Assembly: GCF_004124325.1 (NCBI RefSeq)
Contig: NZ_QBDT01000001.1
Coordinates: 930,001 to 994,000 of the forward strand
Reading direction: 5' to 3'
Source of the DNA: Streptomyces sp. L2
GTDB taxonomy: Bacteria > Actinomycetota > Actinomycetes > Streptomycetales > Streptomycetaceae
DNA length: 64,000 nt
Under the pieces are notes generated by a model. That model had not been told where the DNA came from, searched no databases, and saw only the letters and a program-made list of their open reading frames with translations. Positions 28,869-37,347 of the stretch are shown piece after piece (within the stretch, counting starts at the first letter, position 1; the number at the start of each line of letters is the position of its first letter). The position numbers and the translations under genes were made by a program.

Positions 28869-29717
28869 ATGGGACGAGTCACGGAGCGGCGCAAGGTCCT
28901 GCGGGTCCGGGACGGGGCGGTCTCCACCCGGCCGGACACGCTCGTCGCCGAGGAACCGCTGGAGATTAGGCTCGGCGGCCGGCCGCTGGCGATCACCATG
29001 CGGACGCCGGGCGACGACTTCGCGCTGGCCGCGGGCTTCCTGGTGAGCGAGGGTGTGCTGGCTTCGGCATCCGATCTGCAGAACATCGTCTACTGCGCGG
29101 GGGCGACCGCGGACGGCGCCAACACCTACAACGTGGTGGACGTGCGGACCGCGCCGGACGTCCCGCTGCCCGACTTCACGCTGGAGCGGAACGTGTACAC
29201 GTCCTCCTCGTGCGGGCTGTGCGGCAAGGCCAGCCTGGACGCCGTACGGACGACCGCGCGCTGGCCGATCGCGGACACTCCCCCGCTGCGGGTCACCCCG
29301 GAACTGCTGTCGAGCCTCCCGGACCGGCTGCGCGCGGCGCAGCGGGTGTTCGACCGGACCGGCGGTCTGCACGCGGCCGCGCTGTTCACGGAGGACGGCG
29401 AGCTGCTGGACATACGGGAGGACGTGGGCCGGCACAACGCGGTCGACAAGCTGGTGGGCCGGGCCCTGCAGAACGACGGTCTGCCCCTGTCGCGGGCGAT
29501 CCTGCTGGTGTCGGGCCGGGCCTCGTTCGAGCTGGCGCAGAAGGCCGTGATGGCGGGGATCCCGGTACTGGCGGCGGTGTCGGCGCCCTCGTCGCTGGCG
29601 GTGGACCTGGCCGCCGAGACCGGGCTGACCCTGGTGGGCTTCCTGCGGGGCAGCTCCATGAACGTGTACGCGGGCGAGGACCGCGTCGCCCTGACGGCCG
29701 CGGCCGGGCAGGGCTGA
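28869..29717 (+). CDS. fdhD: FdhD sulfurtransferase for formate dehydrogenase maturation
   Basis: A 282-aa FdhD. The functional CxxC is Cys115-Gly-Leu-Cys118 in SSSCGLCGK; other family blocks are TPGDDFALAAGFL, GGLHAAALF, REDVGRHNAVDKLVG and SGRASFELAQKA. FdhD carries sulfur from a cysteine desulfurase to the molybdenum cofactor, which formate dehydrogenase needs. It follows the Fe-S fragment by 7 nt and is the last gene before a strong bidirectional terminator, completing the FDH operon. Confidence 0.95.
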   Translation: MGRVTERRKVLRVRDGAVSTRPDTLVAEEPLEIRLGGRPLAITMRTPGDDFALAAGFLVSEGVLASASDLQNIVYCAGATADGANTYNVVDVRTAPDVPLPDFTLERNVYTSSSCGLCGKASLDAVRTTARWPIADTPPLRVTPELLSSLPDRLRAAQRVFDRTGGLHAAALFTEDGELLDIREDVGRHNAVDKLVGRALQNDGLPLSRAILLVSGRASFELAQKAVMAGIPVLAAVSAPSSLAVDLAAETGLTLVGFLRGSSMNVYAGEDRVALTAAAGQG

Positions 29718-29737
29718 GGCGGGTCCCCGCGGCACGG

Positions 29738-29790
29738 CGGCGGGGCCCCGGCCGGCGGGGAGCGCCCCCTGCGCCGCCGGGGCCCCGCCG
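29738..29790. terminator. Bidirectional terminator between fdhD and the MarR gene
   Basis: CGGCGGGGCCCC (29738-29749) and GGGGCCCCGCCG (29779-29790) are perfect 12-bp arms with a 29-nt loop that itself contains GGCCGGC/GCGCC pairings. It lies 20 nt after the fdhD stop and 67 nt after the converging MarR stop. TTCATT follows the right arm. Confidence 0.7.
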
Positions 29791-29857
29791 TTCATTGTGC
29801 GGGCCCGTGCGTCTTCGGGACGGGTCGGCCGGGGTGAGCCGCGGTCATGGCAGAACG

Positions 29858-30331
29858 TCAGCCGTCCGTACCGGAGATCCGGGTCAGCAGGTCCGTGAAG
29901 TGCTGCCGTTCGGCCGGGGTCAGCGGGGCGAGCAGTTCGTCGTTGGCCTCGCGGGCGGCCCGTTCGCAGCGGACGAGGAGGCGGGTGCCGTCGCCGGTGA
30001 GGGAGACGGCGTTCTTGCGGCGGTCCCGGGGGTCGGGCTCGCGGACGACGAGGCCCGCGGACTGCAGGTCGTTCAGGACGCCGACCAGGTCCTTGGGGTC
30101 CAGGCCGACACCGCGGCCGAGGTCGGCCTGGGCGACGGGCGCGAGGTCCCGGACGGCGGAGAGCACCACGTGGTGCCACATCTTCATGCCCTCGGCGGCG
30201 AGGGCCTCGGCGACCAGGGCGCGGCCGCGGGCGGCGGCCCGGCCGAGGAGCCAGCTGGGCAGGGCGCGGATCGCGGGGAGGGGGGCTTCGGCCATGACGG
30301 CAGCGTACCCGGAATCGTTGGACTCCCCCAT
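29858..30331 (-). CDS. MarR-family transcriptional regulator
   Basis: A 157-aa winged-helix regulator: MKMWHHVVLSAVRDLAPVAQADLGRGVGLDPKDLVGVL (helix-turn-helix) followed by the wing DPRDRRKNAVSLT and the LTGDGTRLL helix, all MarR hallmarks. The start may be ATG 30331 or the internal ATG at 30295; the former lies almost on the palindromic operator, hinting at a short or absent leader. It is divergent from a quinone-reductase-like gene 47 nt away with a perfect palindrome between them, so it most likely represses that gene and itself and is released by an electrophile or phenolic compound. Confidence 0.88.
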   Translation of the reverse strand: MGESNDSGYAAVMAEAPLPAIRALPSWLLGRAAARGRALVAEALAAEGMKMWHHVVLSAVRDLAPVAQADLGRGVGLDPKDLVGVLNDLQSAGLVVREPDPRDRRKNAVSLTGDGTRLLVRCERAAREANDELLAPLTPAERQHFTDLLTRISGTDG

Positions 30332-30344
30332 GAATACCTTGTAC

Positions 30345-30361
30345 CGTTGGGACTCCCAACG
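30345..30361. promoter_or_regulatory. MarR-type palindromic operator
   Basis: CGTTGGGA-C-TCCCAACG is a perfect 17-nt palindrome between the divergent MarR and reductase genes. A partial second copy, CGTTGGACTCC, begins at about 30316 inside the MarR start region. Two sites would suit cooperative repression of both promoters. Confidence 0.65.
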
Positions 30362-30378
30362 ACTTTTGGAGGTGGGCG

Positions 30379-31296
30379 ATGCGTCGCGTCCGGTACGGCT
30401 CCCCCCGCGGCCCCCTGTTCCTGGAGGAGGTCCCCGCTCCTCGGCCCGGCCCCGGCGAGCTGCTGGTCCGCTGCGAGGCGGTCGGCGTCACCCTGCCCGT
30501 GGTCCGCAAGGTCACCGAGGCCGCCGAGCCGATCGCGCTGGGCGGGGAGATCGCCGGCGAGGTGGTGGCCGTCGGTGCGGGTGTCACCCGTTTCCGGGCC
30601 GGGGACCGGGTGACCGGCCTGTGCTTCGGGCACGGGTACGCCGACCTGGCCGTGCTCCAGGAGTCCATGGCCTCCCCGATTCCCGGGGGCGCAGGGTGCG
30701 TCGACGCGGTCGCGCTGGTGCGCAGCGGGCTGGTCGCGCTCGGGGCGCTGCGGGCGGCGCGGCCGGCGCCCGGCGAGTCGGTGCTCGTGACGGCCGCGGC
30801 GAGCGGTGTCGGGCATCTGGCGGTGCAGCTCGCGCGGATCGGGGGCGCGGGCCGGGTGGTGGGGGCGGTGTCGGACCGGTCGAAGGCCGGCTTTGTCCGC
30901 TCCCTGGGCGCGGACGACTGTATTCAGTATGGGGACGACGGTTGGGGGGAGCCTGTCGACTGTGTCCTGGACGCGGTCGGCGGTGACCTGCTCACCCCGG
31001 CCCTCGCCGCACTCGCCCCGCACGGCCGCCTCGTCGCCTACAGCTCGGGCGGCGGCACCGTCCGGGCGTACGACCTGCTGGTGGGTGCCAAGTCGGTGAT
31101 CGGCTTCCAGATGGCGCTCATCGCCCGCGGCCGCCCGGACACCTACGAGGAGTGGCGCCGGGAGCTGTGGCGGCTGTTCGCCGAGGGCGCCCTGAAGCCC
31201 GCCGTGCACGCGGAGTTCCCGCTGGAGGAGGCGGCGAAGGCACACGAGGTGATCGAGTCACGGGCCAACCTCGGCAAGGTCGTCCTGCGCCCCTGA
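30379..31296 (+). CDS. Zinc-free alcohol dehydrogenase / NADPH:quinone reductase-like protein
   Basis: A 305-aa MDR-superfamily protein. The GroES-like half contains GGEIAGEVVAVGAGVTRFRAGDRV; the Rossmann half contains VLVTAAASGVGHLAVQLA (NADPH binding). Zinc-ligand cysteines of alcohol dehydrogenases are absent, matching the quinone reductase branch, which reduces quinones or enones with NADPH. ATG 30379 has GGAGGTGGG upstream. The gene is divergent from MarR across a palindrome, and it converges on the SBF-type transporter with only 21 nt between stops. Confidence 0.85.
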   Translation: MRRVRYGSPRGPLFLEEVPAPRPGPGELLVRCEAVGVTLPVVRKVTEAAEPIALGGEIAGEVVAVGAGVTRFRAGDRVTGLCFGHGYADLAVLQESMASPIPGGAGCVDAVALVRSGLVALGALRAARPAPGESVLVTAAASGVGHLAVQLARIGGAGRVVGAVSDRSKAGFVRSLGADDCIQYGDDGWGEPVDCVLDAVGGDLLTPALAALAPHGRLVAYSSGGGTVRAYDLLVGAKSVIGFQMALIARGRPDTYEEWRRELWRLFAEGALKPAVHAEFPLEEAAKAHEVIESRANLGKVVLRP

Positions 31297-31317
31297 CGGA
31301 CGAGCCGCGAGCCGGGC

Positions 31318-32352
31318 TCAGCGCAGGACGCGCTGCCGCGACCGTCCGCCGCCCACCGCACCGGCCCGCTCCCGGGCGGGCTCCTCCGGGTCGCGGGCCC
31401 GGCGCTTGGCGATGACCGCGCACACCATCAGCTGCATCTGGTGGAACAGCATCAGCGGCAGGACCGCCAGCGAGGCGTGGGCGCCGAACAGGACGCTCGC
31501 CATGGGCAGCCCCGAGGCGAGGGACTTCTTCGACCCGGCGAACTGGATGGCGATGCGGTCCTCGCGGCCGAAGCCGAGTGCCCTGGCGCCGTACCAGGTC
31601 AGGGAGAGCATCACGGCGAGCAGGACCGCCTCGACGGCGAGCAGCGCGCCGAGCCGGACCGCGCTGACCTGGTGCCAGATGCCCTGGGCCATGCCCTCGC
31701 TGAACGCGGTGTACACGACCAGCAGGATCGAGCCGCGGTCGACCAGCCCGAGGACCTTCTTGTGCCGGGCGACGAAGTCCCCGAGCCAGTGGCGCAGCAG
31801 CTGGCCGGCGACGAACGGCACCAGCAGCTGGAGCACGATCTTCACCAGCGAGTCGGCGGAGAACCCGCCCGCGCCGCCGCCGATCAGGCCGGCCGCCAGC
31901 AGCGGGGTGAGCACGATGCCGGCGAGGGAGGAGAAGGAACCGGCGCAGATCGCGGCGGGCACGTTGCCGCGCGCGATGGAGGTGAACGCGATCGACGACT
32001 GGATCGTCGAGGGCACCAGGGTCAGGAAGAGCAGTCCCTGGTACAGCGGCTGGGTCAGCAGCACCGGCACCAGTCCGCGGGCGGCCAGCCCCAGCACGGG
32101 GAAGAGCACGAAGGTGCAGGCCAGGACGGTGATGTGGAGCCGCCAGTGACGCAGGCCGTCCAGCGCCTCGCGGGTGGAGAGCCGTACGCCGTAGAGGAAG
32201 AAGAGCAGCGCGATGGCGGCGGTGGACGCCCCCGAGGCCACGTCGGCGCCGGTGCCCTCGGCGGGGAACAGCGCGGCGAGACCCACCGTCCCGAGCAGCA
32301 GCAGGATGTACGGGTCGATCGGGATCCAGCTCGGCAGGCGCAGGCTTCTCAC
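31318..32352 (-). CDS. Bile acid:sodium symporter-like (SBF/YfeH-type) membrane protein
   Basis: A 344-aa integral membrane protein with about ten hydrophobic segments (for example IDPYILLLLGTVGLAALF; AAIALLFFLYGVRL). Family motifs are TLVPSTIQSSIAFTSIARGN and FAGSKKSLASGLPM, the latter aligning with the sodium-binding crossover region of the SBF/YfeH family. It probably transports an organic anion with sodium; the substrate is not known. GTG 32352 is used. A LysR gene runs divergently 134 nt away with a palindrome between them, so the LysR protein is the likely regulator. Confidence 0.82.
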   Translation of the reverse strand: MRSLRLPSWIPIDPYILLLLGTVGLAALFPAEGTGADVASGASTAAIALLFFLYGVRLSTREALDGLRHWRLHITVLACTFVLFPVLGLAARGLVPVLLTQPLYQGLLFLTLVPSTIQSSIAFTSIARGNVPAAICAGSFSSLAGIVLTPLLAAGLIGGGAGGFSADSLVKIVLQLLVPFVAGQLLRHWLGDFVARHKKVLGLVDRGSILLVVYTAFSEGMAQGIWHQVSAVRLGALLAVEAVLLAVMLSLTWYGARALGFGREDRIAIQFAGSKKSLASGLPMASVLFGAHASLAVLPLMLFHQMQLMVCAVIAKRRARDPEEPARERAGAVGGGRSRQRVLR

Positions 32353-32447
32353 GGTGCTCCGATGGGTCTGGTCTCACGGGCCCGGAAGGCCCCCCTCCAT
32401 CGTCCTCTCCCGCGGGCCGATCGGGAATCCGGCATACCGCTCTGACT

Positions 32448-32468
32448 GTCATCGCATATCGTGATGAC
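32448..32468. promoter_or_regulatory. LysR-type operator candidate
   Basis: GTCATC (32448-32453) and GATGAC (32463-32468) are perfect inverted arms 9 nt apart, with the inner ATC-N9-GAT fitting the LysR T-N11-A pattern. It lies in the divergent gap between the transporter and LysR genes, 19 nt from the LysR start. Confidence 0.55.
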
Positions 32469-32486
32469 CGGAGATAGTCTGCGGGG

Positions 32487-33365
32487 GTGTACGACCCCTC
32501 GCACCTGCGCACGTTCCTCGCCGTGGCCCAGACCCTCAGCTTCACGCAGGCCGCCCAGCGGCTGGGCCTGCGCCAGTCCACGGTCAGCCAGCACGTGCGC
32601 CGCCTGGAGGAAGCCGCCGGACGTCCGCTGTTCAGCCGGGACACGCACTCCGTGGAGCTGACCGACGACGGCGAGGCCATGCTGGGCTTCGCCCGCCGCA
32701 TCCTGGAGGTGCACGAGCAGGCGACGGCGTTCTTCACCGGCACCCGGGTGCGGGGCCGGCTGCGGTTCGGCGCCTCGGAGGACTTCGTCCTCACCCGGCT
32801 GCCGGAGATCCTGGAGGGCTTCCGGCACGACCATCCCGAGGTCGACCTGGAGCTGACCGTGGAGCTGTCCGGCACCCTGCACGAGCAGCTGGCCGGCGGG
32901 AAGCTCGACCTGGTGCTGGCCAAGCGGCGCCCGCAGGACCCGCGCGGCGAGCTGGTCTGGCGGGACGACCTGGTGTGGATCGGCGCGCAGCGCCTGCGCC
33001 TGGACCCCGACCGCCCGGTCCCGCTGATCGTGTATCCACCGCCGGGGATCACCCGCGCCCGCGCCCTGGAGACCCTGGACGGGCAGGGGCGGGCCTGGCG
33101 GATCGCGTGCACCAGCGGCAGCCTCAACGGCCTCGTCGCCGCCGCTCGTGCGGGCCTCGGCGTGATGGCCCACTCCCGGCGGCTGATCCCGCCGGGTCTG
33201 GTCCGGCTGCCGGAGCGGGCGGGGCTGCCCGACCTGGGCAAGGTCGACTTCGTCCTCGTCCACGGCCCGCGCCGGGGCACCGCCCAGGAGGCGGCGAACG
33301 CCCTGGCCGCGGCGATCCTGGCAGGCGGCGACCGACTGCACCGGGGCGGAACCGGCCCGCACTGA
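32487..33365 (+). CDS. LysR-family transcriptional regulator
   Basis: A 292-aa LysR regulator from GTG 32487. The N-terminal winged helix is textbook (HLRTFLAVAQTLSFTQAAQRL, SQHVRRLEEAAGRPLFSR); a periplasmic-binding-like effector domain fills residues ~90-290 (GRLRFGASEDFVLTRLPEIL). Divergent gene order predicts control of the SBF-type transporter and autoregulation. The inducer is unknown; it is presumably the transported anion or a product of it. Confidence 0.9.
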   Translation: MYDPSHLRTFLAVAQTLSFTQAAQRLGLRQSTVSQHVRRLEEAAGRPLFSRDTHSVELTDDGEAMLGFARRILEVHEQATAFFTGTRVRGRLRFGASEDFVLTRLPEILEGFRHDHPEVDLELTVELSGTLHEQLAGGKLDLVLAKRRPQDPRGELVWRDDLVWIGAQRLRLDPDRPVPLIVYPPPGITRARALETLDGQGRAWRIACTSGSLNGLVAAARAGLGVMAHSRRLIPPGLVRLPERAGLPDLGKVDFVLVHGPRRGTAQEAANALAAAILAGGDRLHRGGTGPH

Positions 33366-33735
33366 CGGCACCCCGGACGCGCTCCCGGCGCGAAACCGGC
33401 CCCCGCCGACCCCGCCCCGCACGCGCTCCCGGCGCGCAGCCGGCCCGCGCAGACGGCACCCTGGAAGGGTTCCCGGGCCATGAACCGGAGGCCCCCGTGG
33501 GCCGTAATCGGCGCGTACAGATTCGGTGGAGATTACGCTCCCGAAACTTACTGACCCGTCAGTATTGTGTCCGTCCCTTCCCCATGTGCGGGCATTTCCC
33601 GGCCACCACCGGGCCGGAACGTACGGTTTGCCCGGCTTCCTTACCCCTCCCGTCCGGCGGGCGGGTGGGGTAGCTTTCACGGCGCTGTGCGGAGCATCAC
33701 GGGGATGACCTAGGAGCGAGGACCGGGAGCGGGGT
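33366..33735. other. Intergenic region with direct repeat and TetR-like palindrome
   Basis: No gene is supported in these 370 nt. ACGCGCTCCCGGCGCG occurs at 33377-33392 and again at 33421-33436, with further similarity (CCGGCCC) after each copy. A 16-nt palindrome at 33549-33564 lies in a comparatively AT-rich patch that probably holds the promoter of the acyl-CoA ligase gene. Confidence 0.5.
33549..33564. promoter_or_regulatory. TetR-like palindromic operator before the acyl-CoA ligase gene
   Basis: TACTGAC-CC-GTCAGTA is a palindrome with perfect 7-bp arms, the shape and length of many TetR-family sites. It is 172 nt upstream of a fatty acyl-CoA ligase gene, a common target of acyl-CoA-responsive TetR regulators. 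No TetR gene is present nearby, so a distant regulator would have to act. Confidence 0.5.
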
Positions 33736-35559
33736 TTGCGCGAGTTCACCAACCCTCCGTCGGCGTCTGCGCCGCCCGTGGGCGGTCTGGCCGACACCGT
33801 CTTCGAGCGTGCCCAGAACGACCCGCTGCACATCGCCCTGGGCCGCAAGGAGGCCGGGCAGTGGCGTGACGTGACCGCCGCGGAGTTCCGGGACGAGGTC
33901 CTCGCGCTCGCCAAGGGGCTCCTCGCGCGCGGTGTCCGCTTCGGCGACCGGGTCGCGATCATGTCCCGCACCCGCTACGAGTGGACCCTGTTCGACTTCG
34001 CGCTGTGGACGATCGGCGCCCAGGTGGTACCGATCTACCCGACCTCCTCGGCCGAGCAGTGCTTCTGGATGCTGTACGACGCCGAGGTGTCCGCGGCGGT
34101 CGTGGAGCACGAGGACCACGCGATGACCATCGCCACCGTCATCGGCCGGCTGCCGCAGCTGCGCCAGCTGTGGCAGCTGGACTCGGACTGCGTGCAGGAG
34201 CTGTACGACGCCGGCGCGCACGTGGACGACGAGGTGGTGCACCGGCACCGGCAGGCGGTCACGGCGGACTCGACGGCCACGATCATCTACACCTCGGGCA
34301 CGACCGGCCGCCCCAAGGGCTGCGTCCTCTCCCACGGCAACTTCATGTACGAGGCGGACACGATGGTCCGGCGCTGGGAGCCGGTGTTCCATTCCAAGCG
34401 CGAGTCCGAGGCCTCCACGCTGCTGTTCCTGCCGCTGGCGCACGTCTTCGGGCGGATGGTCGAGGTCGCCGCGATCCGCGGCGGGGTCCGTTTCGGGCAC
34501 CAGCCGCAGCTGCACGCGGCGGCGCTGCTGCCGGACCTGGCCGCGTTCCGGCCGACGTTCATCCTGGCCGTGCCGTACATCTTCGAGAAGGTGTTCAACG
34601 CGGCCCGGCGGAAGGCGGAGAAGGAAGGGAAGGCGGGGCCGTTCGAGAAGGCGGTCGAGGTCGCGGTGAAGTACGCGGACGCCGTGGAGGCCAAGGCCTG
34701 GGGCACCGGGCCGGGCCCGTCGGCGGCGCTGCGCATGCAGCACCAGCTGTTCGACAAGCTGGTGTACACCAAGGTGCGCGCGGCGATGGGCGGCCTGATC
34801 CGCAACGCGATGTCCGGCGGCTCGGCCATGGACCGCCGGCTGGGGCTGTTCTTCGCGGGCGCGGGCGTGCAGATCTACGAGGGCTACGGCCTGACCGAGT
34901 CGACGGCGGCGGCCACCGCGAACCCGCCCGAGCGCACCCGGTACGGCACGGTCGGCCAGGCCATTCCCGGCGTCACGGTGCACATCGCGGACGACGGGGA
35001 GATCTGGCTGCACGGCGACAACGTCTTCCAGGGCTACCTGAACAACCAGAAGGCCACCGACGCGACCCTGCACGACGGCTGGCTCGCCACCGGCGACCTG
35101 GGCTCCCTCGACGAGGACGGCTATCTCACGATCACGGGCCGCAAGAAGGAGATCCTGGTCACGTCGGGTGGCAAGAGCGTCTCCCCGGGCGTCCTGGAGG
35201 AGCGGGTCCGCGACCATCCGCTGGTCAACCAGTGCATCGTGGTCGGCAACGACCGCCCGTACATCGCCGCCCTGGTCACCCTGGACCAGGAGGCCGTGGA
35301 GCACTGGCTGCAGATGCGCGGCAAGCCGCGGATGACCCCGGCGCAGCTGGTCAGGGACGCCGATCTGGAGACGGAGGTGCGGCGCGCGGTCGTCGCCGCG
35401 AACACGCTCGTCTCCCAGGCCGAGTCGATCCGCACCTTCCGCATCCTGGCCCAGCCGTTCACCGAGGAGCACGGTCTGCTCACGCCGTCGCTGAAGCTGA
35501 AGCGCAAGGCGATCGAGAAGGCGTACGAGGGCGAGGTGGAGGCGCTGTACCGCGCCTGA
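33736..35559 (+). CDS. Long-chain fatty acyl-CoA ligase (AMP-forming)
   Basis: A 607-aa ANL-superfamily enzyme. AMP-binding P-loop TSGTTGRPKGC near residues 187-197, IYEGYGLTESTAAAT near 376, the hinge region ATGDLGSLDEDGYLTITGRKKE, and LKLKRKAIEK near the C-terminus with the catalytic lysine region. The length and sequence match FadD15-like ligases of actinomycetes. It activates fatty acids with ATP to acyl-AMP and then acyl-CoA, at the membrane face. TTG 33736 is the start, with GGAGC upstream. The gene stands alone and ends near two small palindromes. Confidence 0.9.
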   Translation: MREFTNPPSASAPPVGGLADTVFERAQNDPLHIALGRKEAGQWRDVTAAEFRDEVLALAKGLLARGVRFGDRVAIMSRTRYEWTLFDFALWTIGAQVVPIYPTSSAEQCFWMLYDAEVSAAVVEHEDHAMTIATVIGRLPQLRQLWQLDSDCVQELYDAGAHVDDEVVHRHRQAVTADSTATIIYTSGTTGRPKGCVLSHGNFMYEADTMVRRWEPVFHSKRESEASTLLFLPLAHVFGRMVEVAAIRGGVRFGHQPQLHAAALLPDLAAFRPTFILAVPYIFEKVFNAARRKAEKEGKAGPFEKAVEVAVKYADAVEAKAWGTGPGPSAALRMQHQLFDKLVYTKVRAAMGGLIRNAMSGGSAMDRRLGLFFAGAGVQIYEGYGLTESTAAATANPPERTRYGTVGQAIPGVTVHIADDGEIWLHGDNVFQGYLNNQKATDATLHDGWLATGDLGSLDEDGYLTITGRKKEILVTSGGKSVSPGVLEERVRDHPLVNQCIVVGNDRPYIAALVTLDQEAVEHWLQMRGKPRMTPAQLVRDADLETEVRRAVVAANTLVSQAESIRTFRILAQPFTEEHGLLTPSLKLKRKAIEKAYEGEVEALYRA

Positions 35560-35593
35560 CATCCTTGGGCTGACGCTGCGTCAGTGGCCGGAA

Positions 35594-35607
35594 CGGAATG
35601 CATTCCG
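35594..35607. promoter_or_regulatory. Short palindromes between acyl-CoA ligase and aldo/keto reductase genes
   Basis: CGGAATGCATTCCG (35594-35607) is a perfect 14-nt palindrome; CTGACG-CTG-CGTCAG (35570-35584) lies just before it, 11 nt after the ligase stop. The first may end the ligase transcript; the second may be an operator for the aldo/keto reductase. TTGACG (35619-35624) follows as a possible -35 element. Confidence 0.4.
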
Positions 35608-35665
35608 GCAGCCGGTCGTTGACGATGGCAATACCCCTGTCGACAACCGAAGGATCAACGAGCTC

Positions 35666-36502
35666 GTGAGCAGCAAGGTCCCCCCGATCATCCTCAACAA
35701 CGGCGTCGAGATGCCCCAGCTGGGCTTCGGCGTGTGGCAGGTGCCGGACAAGGAGGCCGAGCGGGCCGTCGCCACGGCGCTCGACGCCGGGTACCGCAGC
35801 ATCGACACCGCGGCGATCTACCGCAACGAGAAGGGCACCGGCAAGGCCGTCGCCTCCTCGGGCCTGCGCCGTGAGGACGTCTTCGTCACCACGAAGGTCT
35901 GGAACAACGAGCAGGGCTACGACGCCACGCTGCGCGCCTTCGACGCGTCGCTGAAGAAGCTGCGCCTGGACTACGTCGACCTGTACCTGATCCACTGGCC
36001 GGTGCCGGCCCAGGACACGTACGTCGACACCTACCGGGCGCTGGAGAAGCTGCACGCCGACGGCCGGGCCCGGGCGATCGGCGTGTCCAACTTCCTCACC
36101 CCGCATCTGCGCCGGCTGCTCGACGAGACGTCCGTCGTCCCGGCGGTCAACCAGATCGAGCTGCACCCGCACCTGCAGCAGCATCAGTCGCGCGCGTTCC
36201 ACGCCGAGCACGGCATCGCCACCGAGGCCTGGTCCCCGCTCGGCCAGGGCAAGGGCCTGCTGGAGGTGCCGGCGGTGGTGGCCATCGCCCGCAAGCACGA
36301 GCGCACCCCGGCGCAGGTCGTGCTGCGCTGGCACCTGCAGCTCGGCAACGTGGTGATCCCCAAGTCCGTGACGCCGTCCCGGATCCGGGAGAACATCGAC
36401 GTCTTCGACTTCCTGCTGGACGACGAGGACCTCGCGGCGATCAGCGCGCTCGACGAGGACCGGCGCCTGGGCCCCGACCCGGCCGCGTTCGGGGCGAACT
36501 AG
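35666..36502 (+). CDS. Aldo/keto reductase
   Basis: A 278-aa TIM-barrel reductase with the complete catalytic tetrad: Asp47 in SIDTAAIY, Tyr52, Lys77 in TTKVW and His110 in LIHWP. Other signatures are NQIELHPHLQQ, and the NADPH-binding IPKSVTPSRIREN near the C-terminus. It belongs to the 2,5-diketo-gluconate reductase / AKR5-like group and reduces aldehydes or ketones with NADPH. GTG 35666 (MSSKVPPIIL) is the start. It stands alone, followed by a converging gene 25 nt away. Confidence 0.92.
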   Translation: MSSKVPPIILNNGVEMPQLGFGVWQVPDKEAERAVATALDAGYRSIDTAAIYRNEKGTGKAVASSGLRREDVFVTTKVWNNEQGYDATLRAFDASLKKLRLDYVDLYLIHWPVPAQDTYVDTYRALEKLHADGRARAIGVSNFLTPHLRRLLDETSVVPAVNQIELHPHLQQHQSRAFHAEHGIATEAWSPLGQGKGLLEVPAVVAIARKHERTPAQVVLRWHLQLGNVVIPKSVTPSRIRENIDVFDFLLDDEDLAAISALDEDRRLGPDPAAFGAN

Positions 36503-36527
36503 CCGCCTCGGCCCGTGACGGCCCGGT

Positions 36528-37139
36528 TCAGCCGCGCCGCACGTCGGCGTGCAGGACCTCGAACTCCTCCAGGCTCGTCACGGTCACGTGCGCCTTGGCG
36601 GTGCCCTCGTGCCGGGCGGACGCCTGTCCGGCACGGGAAGCGGCCAGGGAGTGCGCGTCGGCGAACAGCGTGCCGACCATGCCGCGCCCGCGCTCCCGGT
36701 CCAGGAACAGGGCGGCCCGGGCGAGTCCGGGCAGCGCTTCCAGCCGGGGCGCGACGGTGCCGCGGAAGGTGTCGGCGAACAGGTCGGCGTCCGCCGGGTC
36801 GAACTCGACCCGGGTGAGGCGCAGTCCGCCGCCCAGGGTGGGCCGTCGTACGGCGTGGAAGACGGCGACCTCGTAGTTCTCCACCGCGAGGGTGCCCGCG
36901 AAGGGCTCCAGCAGCGCGGGCCGTCGTACGCGCATCACGTCGTCGCTGTTGCGCCGGTCCGCCTCGGAGCTCCACCAGCTGACCGTGAGGAGTTTGCCGA
37001 GCTCCCGGTCGGCGAAGACGCCCGCGCCGCGGTACCCCGGGCGTTCTTCGAGCAGGTCGTGTCCCTCGCTGTTCAGGGCCCGGACGGCGGTGTCGAGCTT
37101 CGCCGGATCGCCCGTCGCGTACACCGTGCGTACGAACAT
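36528..37139 (-). CDS. Tandem dimeric alpha-beta-barrel (ABM-like) protein
   Basis: A 203-aa protein starting at ATG 37139 (MFVRTVYATGDPAKLD). The two halves look homologous: ERPGYRGAGVFADRELGKLLTV corresponds to the later ALPGLARAALFLDRERGRGMVG, and NYEVAVF to EFEVLHAD. This suggests two fused dimeric alpha-beta-barrel modules of the antibiotic-biosynthesis-monooxygenase/EthD type. Such proteins are heme-degrading, monooxygenase or sensor-like; no cofactor residues can be assigned here. It is not visibly in an operon and converges on the aldo/keto reductase. Confidence 0.6.
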   Translation of the reverse strand: MFVRTVYATGDPAKLDTAVRALNSEGHDLLEERPGYRGAGVFADRELGKLLTVSWWSSEADRRNSDDVMRVRRPALLEPFAGTLAVENYEVAVFHAVRRPTLGGGLRLTRVEFDPADADLFADTFRGTVAPRLEALPGLARAALFLDRERGRGMVGTLFADAHSLAASRAGQASARHEGTAKAHVTVTSLEEFEVLHADVRRG

Positions 37140-37312
37140 GACGCCTCGCCTCCCGGGGCTTTGACCGTCGGCGGTGCCGGATATACCGGAGATGTCCGCT
37201 GATGCCAGTGTTCCGCCGGGGGCAAAAGCGCGCAATGCGCACGGATTCCGGGAGTTCGCCACCACGGGGTTGACGGGGACATGCCGTTAGGGCCACCTTG
37301 TACGGCACCCGG

Positions 37313-37329
37313 TAAGGAAAGTTTCCTAA
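37313..37329 (+). promoter_or_regulatory. CsnR-box-like palindrome upstream of the chitosanase gene
   Basis: AGGAAA-G-TTTCCT (37315-37327) is a perfect 13-nt palindrome with TA/AA flanks, 20 nt upstream of the chitosanase start. From memory, actinomycete chitosanase genes carry a similar palindromic box bound by the ROK-family repressor CsnR. TTGACG lies at 37270-37275. Confidence 0.6.
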
Positions 37330-37347
37330 TAGAAGGGCTCCCCCACA

